From contig NC_018866.1 in assembly GCF_000305775.1 (NCBI RefSeq), forward strand, positions 62,001-126,000: a DNA stretch of 64,000 bases, given 5' to 3'. The notes below the pieces were generated by a model. It did no database searches, was not told the DNA's origin, and saw only the letters and a program-made list of their open reading frames with translations. Position 1 is the stretch's first letter. Each line of letters opens with the position of its first letter. Positions 27,201-35,966 of the stretch are shown here, in pieces. Source of the DNA: Dehalobacter sp. DCA (GTDB lineage Bacteria > Bacillota > Desulfitobacteriia > Desulfitobacteriales > Syntrophobotulaceae). Both the position numbers and the translations under genes were made by a program.

Positions 27201-30200
27201 GAATACGCCGAACTGAAGGAGCTGCTTGACGAGGGTGAATACACCTCTGCGAGGGCCTCCACCTTAAACGCTCATTACACTTCTCCCACCGTCATCAAGG
27301 CTATATATGCCTGTCTTGTAAACATGCGTTTTCAGACCGGCAATATTCTGGAGCCTGCCATGGGCATCGGCAACTTTTTCGGTCTTGTTCCCGAAAGTAT
27401 GGCAAAATCCAAGCTGTACGGCATTGAACTGGACAGCATTACGGGACGGATTGCCAAGCAGCTTTACCAGCAGGCAAACATTGCGGTGCAGGGCTTTGAG
27501 GAAACCAACCTGCCCGACAGCTTTTTCGATCTTGCCATCGGCAACGTGCCCTTTGGGAATTACAAGGTAGCGGACCGGAAGTACGACAAGCATAACTTCC
27601 TCATCCATGACTATTTCTTCGCAAAGACACTCGACAAGGTGCGTCCGGGCGGTATCGTGGCATTTATTACAAGCAGCGGCACGCTGGATAAGCAAAACCG
27701 CGAAGTCCGCAAGTACATCGCGCAGCGGGCAGAGTTTTTGGGTGCTGTGAGGCTCCCAAACAACGCATTTTTGAAAAACGCCGGAACGGAGGTCGTCGCG
27801 GACATCATCTTCCTGCAAAAGCGCGACCGCGTGATAGACATCGAGCCTGATTGGGTGCATCTCGACAAAACTCCCGAAGGCTTCACCGTCAACAGTTATT
27901 TTGTCCAAAATCCCGACATGATTTTGGGACAGCTCACCGAGGAAAACACGCAATACGGGCGGCAGGAATGTACTTGTGCGCCCTATGAGAACGCTGATCT
28001 TGCCGACCAGCTTCGCGAGGCAATGAGCAGTATCCATGCCGAAATCACTGAGTACGAAATGGACGACATAAGCGAGGACGAGGATACTTCAATCCCTGCC
28101 GACCCCAATGTGCGCAATTTCAGCTATTGCCTTGTGAACGGCGGAATCTATTTCCGTGAAAACAGTCGGATGAACCGCGTGGAAACCTCAGTCACGGCAG
28201 AGGGCCGCATCAAGGGCATGATCGGCATCCGGGATTGTGTCAGGGACTTAATCGAATATCAGACCGAGGATTACAGCGATGAGGCTATTCACGAGCAGCA
28301 GCGCAGGTTGAACCGCCTGTATGACGCCTTTACCGCCAAATACGGACTGTTAAACAGCCGCGGCAACAACATGGCGTTTTCCGACGACAGCTCCTACTGC
28401 CTGCTCTGTTCCCTTGAAATTCTGGATGAAAACGGAGAGATGGAGCGCAAGGCCGATATGTTCACCAAGCGCACCATCCGGCAACGCACCGTAATTTCCC
28501 ATGTGGACACCGCCACCGAAGCATTGGCTATCTCTATCGCGGAAAAAGCCTGTGTAGACATGGGCTTCATGCGGAGCTTGACCGGCCTTTCCTATGAACA
28601 ACTTGAAAAAGACCTTCAGAGCGTCATCTTCCGCAATCCTGAAAAGCTAGATAGTGAAGAAAAGCCAATGTTTGAAACGGCAGATGCCTATCTGTCCGGC
28701 AACGTGCGGGAAAAACTGAAAGCAGCCCGGAAGTTTGCCGAGATGCATTCGGAGATTTACGGCGTGAACGTCACGGCGCTGGAAGCGGTGCAGCCGAAGG
28801 ATCTGGACGCTTCTGAAATTGACGTCCGGCTGGGCGCGACTTGGCTTCCCCCGGATGTGGTCAAGGACTTTATCTTTGAGTTTTTGGAAACGCCTTACCT
28901 CTATAAGCGGTACATTGATGTTCTCTACTCCACCTATACCGCCAACTGGAACGTCAAGGGCAAAAGCGACGACCGCAGCGACAACATCAAGGCCAACGTC
29001 ACCTATGGTACGAAACGCATCAATGCCTATAAGATCATCGAGGAAACCCTCAATCTCCGGGATGTGCGCATCTTTGATACCGTCTATGAGGATGGAAACG
29101 AAAAGCGGGTGCTGAATAAAAAAGAAACCGCCATCGCTCAACAAAAACAGGAAGCCATCAAGGAGGCGTTTCAAGGCTGGCTATGGAAAGACCCGAAGCG
29201 TCGGGAACATCTGACAAGGCTCTATAACGACCGATTTAACTCCATCCGTCCCCGTGAGTATGATGGCAGCCATATTCGTTTTACGGGAATAAACCCGGAA
29301 ATCACCCTGCGCAAACATCAGGTGGATGCGGTTGCCCATATCCTGTACGGCGGCAACACGCTGCTGGCACACTGTGTTGGCGCTGGAAAAACCTATGAAA
29401 TGACGGCGGCGGCAATGGAAAGCAAACATTTGGGGCTTTGCAACAAAAGCATGTTTGTCGTGCCCAACCATTTGACTGAGCAATGGGCCGGGGAGTTTTT
29501 ACAGCTCTACCCATCGGCAAATATCCTTGTGGCGACGAAAAAGGACTTTGAAACCAAAAACCGCAAGAAGTTTTGCGCGAGGATTGCCACCGGCGACTAT
29601 GACGCAGTGATTATCGGGCACAGTCAGTTTGAGAAAATCCCTATTTCTGCGGAGCGTCAAAAACAGCAGTTGGAGGAACAAATCGCGGAAATCACCAGCG
29701 GTATTCGGGAGTTGAAAGATGAACGCGGCGAGCGTTACGCGATTAAGCAGCTTGAAAGAACCAAAAAGACCCTAAGGCTGAAACTGGATAAGCTTAACGA
29801 CACCAGCCGTAAGGATGATGTCGTCACCTTTGAGGAACTCGGCGTTGACCGGATGTTCGTAGATGAAGCAGACTTTTATAAAAACCTGTTTTTGTTTACC
29901 AAGATGAGGAACGTGGCGGGCCTGGCGCAGACCGAGGCGCAGAAATCTTCCGACCTGTTTGCCAAGTGCCGTTACCTCGACGAGCTAACCGAAGGGCGCG
30001 GCATTATCTTTGCCACGGGAACGCCAATTTCTAATTCCATTACAGAAATGTACACCATGCAGCGGTATCTGCAATATGAAATCCTGCGCAAGAACGGCTT
30101 ACAGCATTTTGACTGTTGGGCTTCTACCTTTGGGGAAACCGTCACGGCCATTGAACTTGCACCGGAGGGAACTGGTTACCGGGCAAAAACCAGGTTCGCC

Positions 30201-31808
30201 CGGTTCTACAATCTTCCGGAACTTATGAGTATGTTTAAAGAGGTTGCCGATATCAAGACGGCGGATATGCTCAACCTCCCCGTTCCGATAGCCAATTACC
30301 ACAATGTTGCGGTGAAGCCAAGCGAATTTCAGCGGGATATGGTGGCCGAGCTTGCGGAACGTGCGGAAAAAGTACGCGCCAGAGAGGTGGAGCCGTATGA
30401 GGACAATATGCTCAAAATCACCAATGATGGCCGCAAACTGGCCCTTGACCAGCGCCTTGCGAATCCAATGCTGCCCGACCATGAGGACAGCAAGGTAAAT
30501 GCCTGCGTGGACAGCATATTCCACTTCTGGCAGGAGAATAACGACAAAAAGCTGACGCAGCTTGTGTTCTGCGACCTGTCAACGCCTCATTATGACAACA
30601 GCTTCAATGTTTACGATGATGTAAAAAAGAAACTGATTGGAAAAGGCGTTCCTTCCGATGAAATCTCCTATATCCATGACGCAAACACGGAAACGAAGAA
30701 AAAAGAACTGTTTGCAAAGGTGCGCAAAGGACAGGTGCGCGTTCTTATTGGAAGTACCTTTAAGATGGGAGCCGGGACCAACGTGCAGGATAGACTGATT
30801 GCGCTCCATGACCTGGATTGCCCGTGGCGGCCCCGCGATCTGGAGCAGCGCAGCGGGCGTATTGTGAGGCAGGGCAACAAAAACGGCGAGGTGCATATCT
30901 ACCGGTATGTCACCGAGAACACCTTTGACGCCTATCTCTATCAAATATTGGAGAACAAGCAGCGTTTCATTTCGCAGATCGTGACCAGCAAATCCCCCGT
31001 GAGAAGCGCAGAGGACATTGACGAAACGGCGCTTTCCTATGCGGAGGTGAAGGCGCTGGCGACCGGCAATCCGCACATACGCGAAAAGATGGATTTGGAC
31101 ATTCAGGTTTCTAAGCTGAAATTGTTGAAAGCTAACCATCTTAGTCAGCGTTACGCGCTGGAGGACCGGTTGTACAAGCACTTTCCGCAGCAGATCAAAT
31201 TCACCGAAGAACGCATTGTGGGCTATGAAAAAGACCTTGCTTTGTACGAGTTACACAGCACTTCCGGTCCCATTGAAGAAAATACCGACAGTGCGGAGGA
31301 CAGCAAATTCGCGGGCATGACTGTCAAAGGCATTCATTACGCCGAAAAAGTCAAGGCAGGCGCGGCCATTCTCGAAGCCTGCAAACTGATGATCTCACCG
31401 GAGCCGCAGGAATTAGGAAACTATATGGGCTTCCCGATGCTGTTTTCTTTTGATAGCTTTAACAAGAAGTATCAGATCACACTGCGCGGTGCTCTGAGCC
31501 ATACGGTGACATTGGGTACGGACATTCACGGCAACATTACCCGCCTTAACAACGCCCAAGGCGAATTGCCTAAAAAACTGGAGTATTGCAGAGAACAGTT
31601 GAAAACGATCCAGCACCAGATGGAAACAGCGAAGGAGCAAATTGGCGTCCCGTTTGAAAAGGAGCAGGAGCTTCAAAGCAAATCTGCCCGGTTGGCGGAA
31701 CTGAACATCCTGCTCAACATGGATAAACGGGAAAACGAAGTCCTGGACTGCGAGCCTGATGAAGAATTTGAGGTTCAGGAAAAGAAGGCCGTGGGCCATG
31801 AAAGATGA
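24237..31808 (+). CDS. Giant SNF2-type helicase / N6-adenine methylase, 2,523 aa (copy 2)
   Basis: Intact version of the element DNA-processing giant. TTG start with AAGGAGGGATAAGAG. In order: ArdC-like N-terminus (about 1-110); disordered linker about 280-400 overlapping tnpV; poorly known middle with acidic repeats; methylase motif LEPAMGIGNFFG near 1037 and AIGNVPFGNYK near 1099 (an NPPY variant); helicase Walker A HCVGAGKTYE near 1713; DEAD-type VDEADF near 1874; GTPISNS motif; and QRSGRIVRQG near 2203 with the rest of helicase C. Proteins of this plan are typical of Tn1549/CTn-like elements and are thought to protect entering DNA by methylation and to remodel it. Ends with a 11-base overlap with the TOPRIM gene. 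Confidence 0.9.
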   Translation: MATKLQLITELSERTTHTVVKNPVNWTAFLKTAAWNYKYPFQDQLLIYAQRPEATACAPIELWNQKLGRWITRGAKGIALIEDTGSRLALRHVFDVSDTNSRQNGPIVLWMMQDRYAGAVAETLENTFGELDNKSELPAELVSAARNAVDDNFPDYLSDLVDCRGNSFLEELDDLNVEVIFKDVLKSSVAYMLLVRCGYPADEYLIFEDFQGIVNFNTLDTVSRLGAATSDISEMLLREIGATVKEQQLAEKKQSRTFAGNQDVRHNESVKQNMSPERIGEYGTDLHAAGRLPDTRSDTAGERSAHRQVWDVAQNISEKSQERNVRQPDAVGQAEQPPGGDRPDGEGTRRADHVETLNEQPRTRQSEQSNGVGGTHEQPETSGGGNSADGADLQLAWYDRRAEDKSLPFFHDSSLINQILRSTPHLKATKQEIVDFYVTFDDSSERIEYIRSIFNNDYTELTINGDHRVGYKTYQNVLHLWEGSYAARTSQSHYDWGVITGHIGSMILLNEFLDEQPALLSVQQQITLIEQAEDEKSSAFSIPQGAIDSVLQQGSGIQDGKYRIYLQFQQNASAKENADFLKNEYGIGGRTPALTGTDIHEWHDGKGITLTSGKTIGPDAKIVLLWAKVQKRLGELIAADRYLNRKEKEHLPIYQQETEERRQQLAEQAYAREILNREPVPSDPEPPPRENARYAFSFGDTVYIDADEYEIFSFDESMVQLRNVSFPLLGKELARSAFDKMLRENPLNDHLIATEQSAEERIETEKRDTDTIKADDPGAPAWMRETGDMTITCEGDTVTIDSGSEHEKTYVEFELELPDGEVGEIEKQPAKKEMALGIEFTIEDRRYAIDSIDEKAGTVSLQDITFQRSVGFPIFRRESIAFVRGVLERQEEPIWQKTRGSEVGRVRIDLLPELPKQEHINFHITDDNLGMGGQKTKYGYNVAAIRLLNRLEQENRLATAEEQEILALYVGWGGLPQAFDENNSSWAKEYAELKELLDEGEYTSARASTLNAHYTSPTVIKAIYACLVNMRFQTGNILEPAMGIGNFFGLVPESMAKSKLYGIELDSITGRIAKQLYQQANIAVQGFEETNLPDSFFDLAIGNVPFGNYKVADRKYDKHNFLIHDYFFAKTLDKVRPGGIVAFITSSGTLDKQNREVRKYIAQRAEFLGAVRLPNNAFLKNAGTEVVADIIFLQKRDRVIDIEPDWVHLDKTPEGFTVNSYFVQNPDMILGQLTEENTQYGRQECTCAPYENADLADQLREAMSSIHAEITEYEMDDISEDEDTSIPADPNVRNFSYCLVNGGIYFRENSRMNRVETSVTAEGRIKGMIGIRDCVRDLIEYQTEDYSDEAIHEQQRRLNRLYDAFTAKYGLLNSRGNNMAFSDDSSYCLLCSLEILDENGEMERKADMFTKRTIRQRTVISHVDTATEALAISIAEKACVDMGFMRSLTGLSYEQLEKDLQSVIFRNPEKLDSEEKPMFETADAYLSGNVREKLKAARKFAEMHSEIYGVNVTALEAVQPKDLDASEIDVRLGATWLPPDVVKDFIFEFLETPYLYKRYIDVLYSTYTANWNVKGKSDDRSDNIKANVTYGTKRINAYKIIEETLNLRDVRIFDTVYEDGNEKRVLNKKETAIAQQKQEAIKEAFQGWLWKDPKRREHLTRLYNDRFNSIRPREYDGSHIRFTGINPEITLRKHQVDAVAHILYGGNTLLAHCVGAGKTYEMTAAAMESKHLGLCNKSMFVVPNHLTEQWAGEFLQLYPSANILVATKKDFETKNRKKFCARIATGDYDAVIIGHSQFEKIPISAERQKQQLEEQIAEITSGIRELKDERGERYAIKQLERTKKTLRLKLDKLNDTSRKDDVVTFEELGVDRMFVDEADFYKNLFLFTKMRNVAGLAQTEAQKSSDLFAKCRYLDELTEGRGIIFATGTPISNSITEMYTMQRYLQYEILRKNGLQHFDCWASTFGETVTAIELAPEGTGYRAKTRFARFYNLPELMSMFKEVADIKTADMLNLPVPIANYHNVAVKPSEFQRDMVAELAERAEKVRAREVEPYEDNMLKITNDGRKLALDQRLANPMLPDHEDSKVNACVDSIFHFWQENNDKKLTQLVFCDLSTPHYDNSFNVYDDVKKKLIGKGVPSDEISYIHDANTETKKKELFAKVRKGQVRVLIGSTFKMGAGTNVQDRLIALHDLDCPWRPRDLEQRSGRIVRQGNKNGEVHIYRYVTENTFDAYLYQILENKQRFISQIVTSKSPVRSAEDIDETALSYAEVKALATGNPHIREKMDLDIQVSKLKLLKANHLSQRYALEDRLYKHFPQQIKFTEERIVGYEKDLALYELHSTSGPIEENTDSAEDSKFAGMTVKGIHYAEKVKAGAAILEACKLMISPEPQELGNYMGFPMLFSFDSFNKKYQITLRGALSHTVTLGTDIHGNITRLNNAQGELPKKLEYCREQLKTIQHQMETAKEQIGVPFEKEQELQSKSARLAELNILLNMDKRENEVLDCEPDEEFEVQEKKAVGHER
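25081..25422 (+). CDS. tnpV: TnpV-like protein nested inside the helicase gene (copy 2)
   Basis: 113 residues read in the +1 frame relative to the giant gene. MELTYTQQGDYLIPDLTLQE, IGKYGMLHKTYLKNHKKGMY and the ending ETVLTELIYN are typical TnpV. An AAAGG is 10 bases upstream; a GTG two codons earlier (25075) is an alternative start. The host frame stays open through the whole of tnpV and encodes a Gly/Arg/Asp/Pro-rich linker. The same nesting occurs in copy 1, so the dual coding predates the divergence of the two elements. Confidence 0.7.
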   Translation: MELTYTQQGDYLIPDLTLQEKEAPIGKYGMLHKTYLKNHKKGMYASLMLSVKLNSHLAEIDRTAKERVEQITSRLLMNSPAPDKASNQMAWVGHMNSLRHQAEETVLTELIYN

Positions 31809-32763
31809 GGCGATGAGAATGACCTATGTTACGCCTGAGCAGATCGAACGGGCCAAACAAATGGATCTGCTGACCTATCTAAAATATTATGAGCCGCAGG
31901 AGCTGGTGCACTTTTCCGGCAGCGTCTTTACGACACGAAGCCATGATAGCTTGAAGATCAGCAACGGAAAATGGTGCTGGTGGTCGCACAGCATCGGCGG
32001 GCGTTCCGCCCTGGATTACCTGGTTAAAGTGAGGGGCCTTTCCCTCCCCGAAGCGGTAATTCAAATAGACGGACAGGCCGCAATGTCGCCTATTCCGTCA
32101 AAAAAGCCGATATCCACCGAGCCGAAGAGGCTGCTTCTGCCGGAGAAAAACGAAAACAATGCCCAGGTAATTACCTACCTGACAGGTCGAGGTATCCACC
32201 GGGAGATCATCGACTACTGCATCCAAACTAAACGGTTGTATGAAAGTCGCAATTACCACAACGCGGTCTTTATCGGTCTTGATCGGCAAGGCATTCCCCG
32301 GTACGCATCGCTCCGGGGGACGTCCGCCAGGAGGTTTATGGGGGAAGCTAACGGAAGCGACAAGCATTTTTCCTTCTCCATTCCAGCAAGGAACAAATGC
32401 TGCAAGCTGCACGTATTTGAAAGTGCTGTTGACTTAATGTCCTACGGCACTTTGGAGCTGTTTTCAGGCAGGGACTGGCGAGAGGATTCCTGCCTGTCCC
32501 TTGCAGGCATTTACAAACCAAAAAAGGACATTGGGGAAAGCACCCCGCCTGCCGCTTTAATGCAATACCTGAAAGACTTCCCGCAAATTGACGGCATTGC
32601 CCTGCATTTGGACAACGACACTGCCGGACGACAGGCGTCAGAAACGATTCAAACCATTCTTCTGTCTAAATACACTATTTTTGACGATTCGCCAAAGCGC
32701 GGAAAGGATTATAACGACTATCTGAAAATGACCGTCATAAAGAATCCATTGCATGAGAGATAA
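31798..32763 (+). CDS. DUF3991/TOPRIM primase-like protein
   Basis: 321 residues. The ATG at 31798 is chosen inside the end of the helicase gene (11-base overlap), with AGAAGG upstream. N-terminal part reads like DUF3991 (VTPEQIERAKQMDLLTYLKY and WCWWSHSIGGRSALDYLVKV, a zinc-less primase-like fold). A TOPRIM core follows: KLHVFESAVDLMS with the Glu, and IALHLDNDTAGRQA with Asp-x-Asp. RGKDYNDYLK near the end is typical. Such proteins accompany relaxase systems in Firmicutes elements and probably prime or process transferred DNA. Confidence 0.8.
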   Translation: MKDEAMRMTYVTPEQIERAKQMDLLTYLKYYEPQELVHFSGSVFTTRSHDSLKISNGKWCWWSHSIGGRSALDYLVKVRGLSLPEAVIQIDGQAAMSPIPSKKPISTEPKRLLLPEKNENNAQVITYLTGRGIHREIIDYCIQTKRLYESRNYHNAVFIGLDRQGIPRYASLRGTSARRFMGEANGSDKHFSFSIPARNKCCKLHVFESAVDLMSYGTLELFSGRDWREDSCLSLAGIYKPKKDIGESTPPAALMQYLKDFPQIDGIALHLDNDTAGRQASETIQTILLSKYTIFDDSPKRGKDYNDYLKMTVIKNPLHER

Positions 32764-32794
32764 AAATTTCAAACCACTTTTCCTTTACAATGTA

Positions 32795-32837
32795 TACAAA
32801 TACACTCTAATATGAAATAATATAGAGTGTATTTGTA
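32795..32837. promoter_or_regulatory. Perfect 15-bp palindrome before abiEi
   Basis: TACAAATACACTCTA at 32795-32809 is repeated as its exact reverse complement at 32823-32837, 15 bases before the abiEi start. AbiEi antitoxins are known to repress their own operon by binding inverted repeats in the promoter; this is the obvious candidate. A related palindrome follows abiEii. Confidence 0.7.
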
Positions 32838-32852
32838 CTGCAAAGGAGGTGC

Positions 32853-33449
32853 ATGATGGATAATATCGAAAAAATCCAAGAGATGCTCGCGCAAAACAAT
32901 GGAATAATTACCACTACACAGATTACGGAGGCCAATATACCAAGGCATTATCTGAAGAAAATGCTGGTTATGGGGTTCCTGGCCAAGGTTGACAGGGGGA
33001 TTTATATCAAGCCGGAAATGTGGGAAGATGAAATGTATATATTGCAGTACAAGTACAGCAGAGGCATTTTTTCTCACGAAACGGCCTTGTATATTCATGG
33101 CTTGACGGACAGGACACCCAAAAAATATACCATGACATTTCCCTATGGATATCATGTGCATTCTTTGAAAGAAGAAAATGTAGTAATCAAAAAATCCGTT
33201 CAGGATCTATACGAACTCGGGTTGACCAATGGCGTTTCGCCCTGTGGCAATCGGATATGTCTGTACGATGTGGAACGGACGCTTTGCGATATCGTTAAAG
33301 GCAATAACACCTGTGACATTCAGATTGTAAATCAGGCAATGAAGCAGTATGCCAAGATGCCGGGGAAGAATATTACGCAGCTTTTTGACTATGCCGAGAA
33401 AGTGCGGGTAAAGCCTAAAATACTGAACTATATGGAGGTTTTGCTATGA
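32853..33449 (+). CDS. abiEi: AbiEi-type antitoxin
   Basis: 198 residues. N-terminal winged-helix (IQEMLAQNNGIITTTQITEA, then MGFLAKVDRGIYI) followed by the AbiEi middle: RGIFSHETALYIHGLTDRTP, YTMTFPYGYHV and LYDVERTLCDIVKG. It is preceded by AAAGGAGGTGCATG and overlaps abiEii by 4 bases. Together they form a type IV toxin-antitoxin/abortive infection system that guards against phage and stabilises the element. Confidence 0.9.
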   Translation: MMDNIEKIQEMLAQNNGIITTTQITEANIPRHYLKKMLVMGFLAKVDRGIYIKPEMWEDEMYILQYKYSRGIFSHETALYIHGLTDRTPKKYTMTFPYGYHVHSLKEENVVIKKSVQDLYELGLTNGVSPCGNRICLYDVERTLCDIVKGNNTCDIQIVNQAMKQYAKMPGKNITQLFDYAEKVRVKPKILNYMEVLL

Positions 33450-34291
33450 GAACGAACAATCCAATGCAATTGAAAGCATATATAAAAAAGATGGCCGCTG
33501 AAAAGAACATTTCCGCCCAGCTTATCATGCAGAACTACATGATGGAAAGGCTGTTGGAACGTATTTCTGTATCCAAATATCAATCTAATCTGATTTTAAA
33601 AGGCGGATTCTTGATTTCTGCCATTGTCGGGCTGGATACAAGGGCAACAATGGATTTGGATACCACAATAAAAGGATTTGACGTTAGCCATGATACTATC
33701 CGGAGAATTTTTGAGGAAATAAGCTCCATTCCCATTGAGGATGATGTCAAATTCGAAGTGCTGAATACATCCGATATCCGCGAAGGTGATGATTATCCAG
33801 GAATCAGAGTATCTTTGAGGGCCAATTATCCTCCACTGGCTGTTCCACTTTCCGTGGATGTTACGACCGGAGACAAAATCACTCCCAGAGAAATCGAATA
33901 CTCTTTTAAACTTCTTTTTGATGACAGGACGATCATAATCATGGCGTACAATCTGGAAACGGTGCTCGCGGAAAAGCTGGAAACTGTAATAACCCGGGGA
34001 ATTGCGAATACAAGACCAAGAGACTTTTATGATATTTACATTCTGTATCAGCTCAGAGGCCATGAATGCGATAAATCGGTGTTGAAAAGCGCTTTAGTGG
34101 AAACTGCTTCCAAACGAAAAAGCATTTCTATTATGTCAAATTACAAAACGGCGATGGAAAACATCGCCGCAAGTGAACAATTGAAAGGCTTCTGGAGAAA
34201 ATACCAAACAGATTTTGACTATGCACAGGACATTGCTTTTACGGATGTCTGCCATACGATTAGCCAAATTTTCAAAGAAATTGGTTTTTGA
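33446..34291 (+). CDS. abiEii: AbiEii nucleotidyltransferase toxin
   Basis: 281 residues with the DUF1814/AbiEii fold. The nucleotidyltransferase motif is visible: LILKGGFLIS (GG helix) then RATMDLDTTIKG (Asp-x-Asp), with DVTTGDKITPR and later LAEKLETVITRGIANTRPRD FYDIYIL, the family signature. It would block growth by modifying tRNA or similar targets (family knowledge). Translation is coupled to abiEi through an ATGA-type overlap. Confidence 0.9.
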   Translation: MRTNNPMQLKAYIKKMAAEKNISAQLIMQNYMMERLLERISVSKYQSNLILKGGFLISAIVGLDTRATMDLDTTIKGFDVSHDTIRRIFEEISSIPIEDDVKFEVLNTSDIREGDDYPGIRVSLRANYPPLAVPLSVDVTTGDKITPREIEYSFKLLFDDRTIIIMAYNLETVLAEKLETVITRGIANTRPRDFYDIYILYQLRGHECDKSVLKSALVETASKRKSISIMSNYKTAMENIAASEQLKGFWRKYQTDFDYAQDIAFTDVCHTISQIFKEIGF

Positions 34292-34294
34292 GAG

Positions 34295-34339
34295 ATACAA
34301 ATAAACTCTAAATTGTTGAAGTTTAGAGTTTGTTTGTAT
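34295..34339 (+). terminator. abiE terminator resembling the abiE operator
   Basis: ATACAAATAAACTCTAAA at 34295-34312 pairs with 34322-34339, one G-U pair, short loop, followed by TCTTTAT. The arms share TACAAATA-ACTCTA with the palindrome before abiEi, so it may be terminator and second AbiEi site at once. Confidence 0.6.
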
Positions 34340-34520
34340 TCTTTATATGCAATAAGAACATTAATCTATTCTGAATATTGGCAGTTAGATGAATTCCCTT
34401 GAATGTTATATATACAAAACAAAACCTACACAGGATATTTTCACGTGCAGGTTTTTTAAAGAGGCATGTTTCTTTGGATAATAATAGCATATCCATTAAT
34501 GGAAAAAATTCGTGCATTAT

Positions 34521-34718
34521 TTACTTCTTTAGTCTTGTTCTAAAAGCACCTATGTCTCTCTCGGTTAGCGTGTATTTAGAGTTCTCAAAGTTGAAATTAA
34601 GATCAAACGATTTTAATTTGCCGTTTCTGGCTTCAATATTTTGAATGATTTTAGCCATTGTCACATTTAAGAACAAAGATAAATCATCCTTAGAAAACTG
34701 TCCTACTTTAATAAGCAT
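34521..34718 (-). CDS. Possible small protein, 65 aa
   Basis: Frame with plausible protein-like composition (MLIKVGQFSKDDLSLFLNVT, basic end FRTRLKK). There is no good binding site and no recognised family. It lies on the same strand as, and just downstream of, a frameshifted XRE regulator, so it may be part of a decaying module. Confidence 0.25.
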   Translation of the reverse strand: MLIKVGQFSKDDLSLFLNVTMAKIIQNIEARNGKLKSFDLNFNFENSKYTLTERDIGAFRTRLKK

Positions 34719-34789
34719 AAGGCACCCATTACTAGTATATTAGTATCTAAATTTGTCCGTGAAAAAAGAACAATATAAACAACGCCTAT

Positions 34790-34994
34790 CTAATCAGGTA
34801 TATATTCCATCAAGTCACCCGGCTGGCAGTTTAAATACTTACATAGTTTTTCAATAACATCTAAAGAGACATTTTGACCTTTGCTCATTTTTGCCTATGG
34901 TGGACGGAGAAAACCTTAAGGCAACTCTCAAGTTTTCGCGAGTCATATTCTTATCAATTAATATTTTCCATAAAGGGTTAAAAGTAAAAGGCAT
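34790..34994 (-). pseudogene. XRE/Cro-type HTH regulator, frameshifted
   Basis: ATG at 34994 after GGAAAGGAGAAAAATACT. The first half reads MPFTFNPLWKILIDKNMTRE, the second half, one base out of frame, reads MSKGQNVSLDVIEKLCKYLN then CQPGDLMEYIPD. The sequence is 205 bases long, one more than a multiple of three; the extra base is in the A-run of GGCAAAAATGAGC. Restoring the frame gives a standard 67-residue HTH of the YozG type. Confidence 0.7.
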
Positions 34995-35154
34995 AGTATT
35001 TTTCTCCTTTCCAAAATTATAAAAGAAAATCTATAAGATATCAAAGAAAATCAAAGAAAATCTAAAACGTAGAATTGACCAAATATACAACTTGCAATAG
35101 AATATATTCGATATGTAGTAGATTAAAGAATTAATTTATTTGGGGGAAGAGTGT

Positions 35155-35421
35155 ATGTCAATTTTAAGCCTTATTAACAATCATGATGAAAATCTAAATC
35201 AAATGATTAGAAACGAGGCTGAATACCACAAATATCTAGATGAGGCCGGTGATTCTTGGCACGAGTTAACAAAAACGGGTATCAGCCAGGAGCAAAAAGA
35301 TTTAATAGAGAAGATAGAACGAGCTTCATTATGTATAGGGTCTGTTACCTCTGAGGTTTGCTATGAGAAGGGTTTCAAGGATGCCGTAAAGCTTATTATG
35401 AATCACTCGTATCCTAGTTGA
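35155..35421 (+). CDS. Unknown small protein, 88 aa
   Basis: The ATG at 35155 follows GGGGGAAGAGTG; an in-frame GTG/ATG start at 35140 would lie before it. MSILSLINNHDENLNQMIRN begins a soluble, acidic helical protein with two Cys (SLCIGSVTSEVCYEKG). Similar short proteins sit beside phage-like regulators in Clostridia, but I cannot name a family. It stands between the broken XRE gene and the oriT candidate. Confidence 0.5.
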   Translation: MSILSLINNHDENLNQMIRNEAEYHKYLDEAGDSWHELTKTGISQEQKDLIEKIERASLCIGSVTSEVCYEKGFKDAVKLIMNHSYPS

Positions 35422-35966
35422 CCATAGTATCATTTCAATTCAGAATTGATTCAGAAATCACAATTTTATTTTTGTATACAGTTACCTGATTAACTGAAAT
35501 GTTGATCGGGTTTTTTGTTCCCCATTTATCTTTGTAATCAAATATTTTGGTTTTTGGGAGTGCGAACGATGACCGATGGACTTTTCTTTTCGGTCGGTAA
35601 TATCTGAAACCAACCGTAACTTTCATTCCAACACAAGACCTGTGTCTTGTGTTGCAGCAAGCACTGAATTTGGTCTCCCAAATTCGCTTGTTAGGGGATA
35701 CCCCCTAAAACCCCAAAAAGAATACCGGGCTCGCGGGTATTCCTATTCCGTCTTGCTCGCGCTCTCATGTGCCCATGCACGGAACCATGAATGATGGCAC
35801 ATCAAAGCGCTCGCGGAGACCGGGCCGCCGTACTCTGAGTGAGTGACACTCCCCGTACAGCGGCCTTCTAATTACTAAATGAATGCTTAGTTATAAGGCG
35901 ACGCCATTGGCTCCGCCTTTATGTTTTTTTCAAAAACAACATTTGATACGAAAGGGAGGAGAAGGT
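35422..35966. other. oriT: oriT candidate: palindrome-rich region before mobC and relaxase
   Basis: No gene is supported in these 545 bases. They hold AACACAAGAC-CTGT-GTCTTGTGTT (35630-35653), GAATTTGG-TCTC-CCAAATTC (35666-35685), TTAGGGG-AT-ACCCCCTAA (35691-35708), a GAATACC/GGTATTC pair near 35718-35741 and GGCCGC-GTAC/GTAC-GCGGCC arms between about 35823 and 35867. This density of inverted repeats directly upstream of mobC and a MOB_P relaxase is what an origin of transfer looks like; the CGCTTGTTAGGGGATACC stretch is the most likely nick region. Confidence 0.55.

Noticed and set aside
32795-34339. The two related palindromes as transposon ends around abiE
   Set aside because: Each is itself a closed hairpin at operator and terminator position; there is no transposase and no target duplication.
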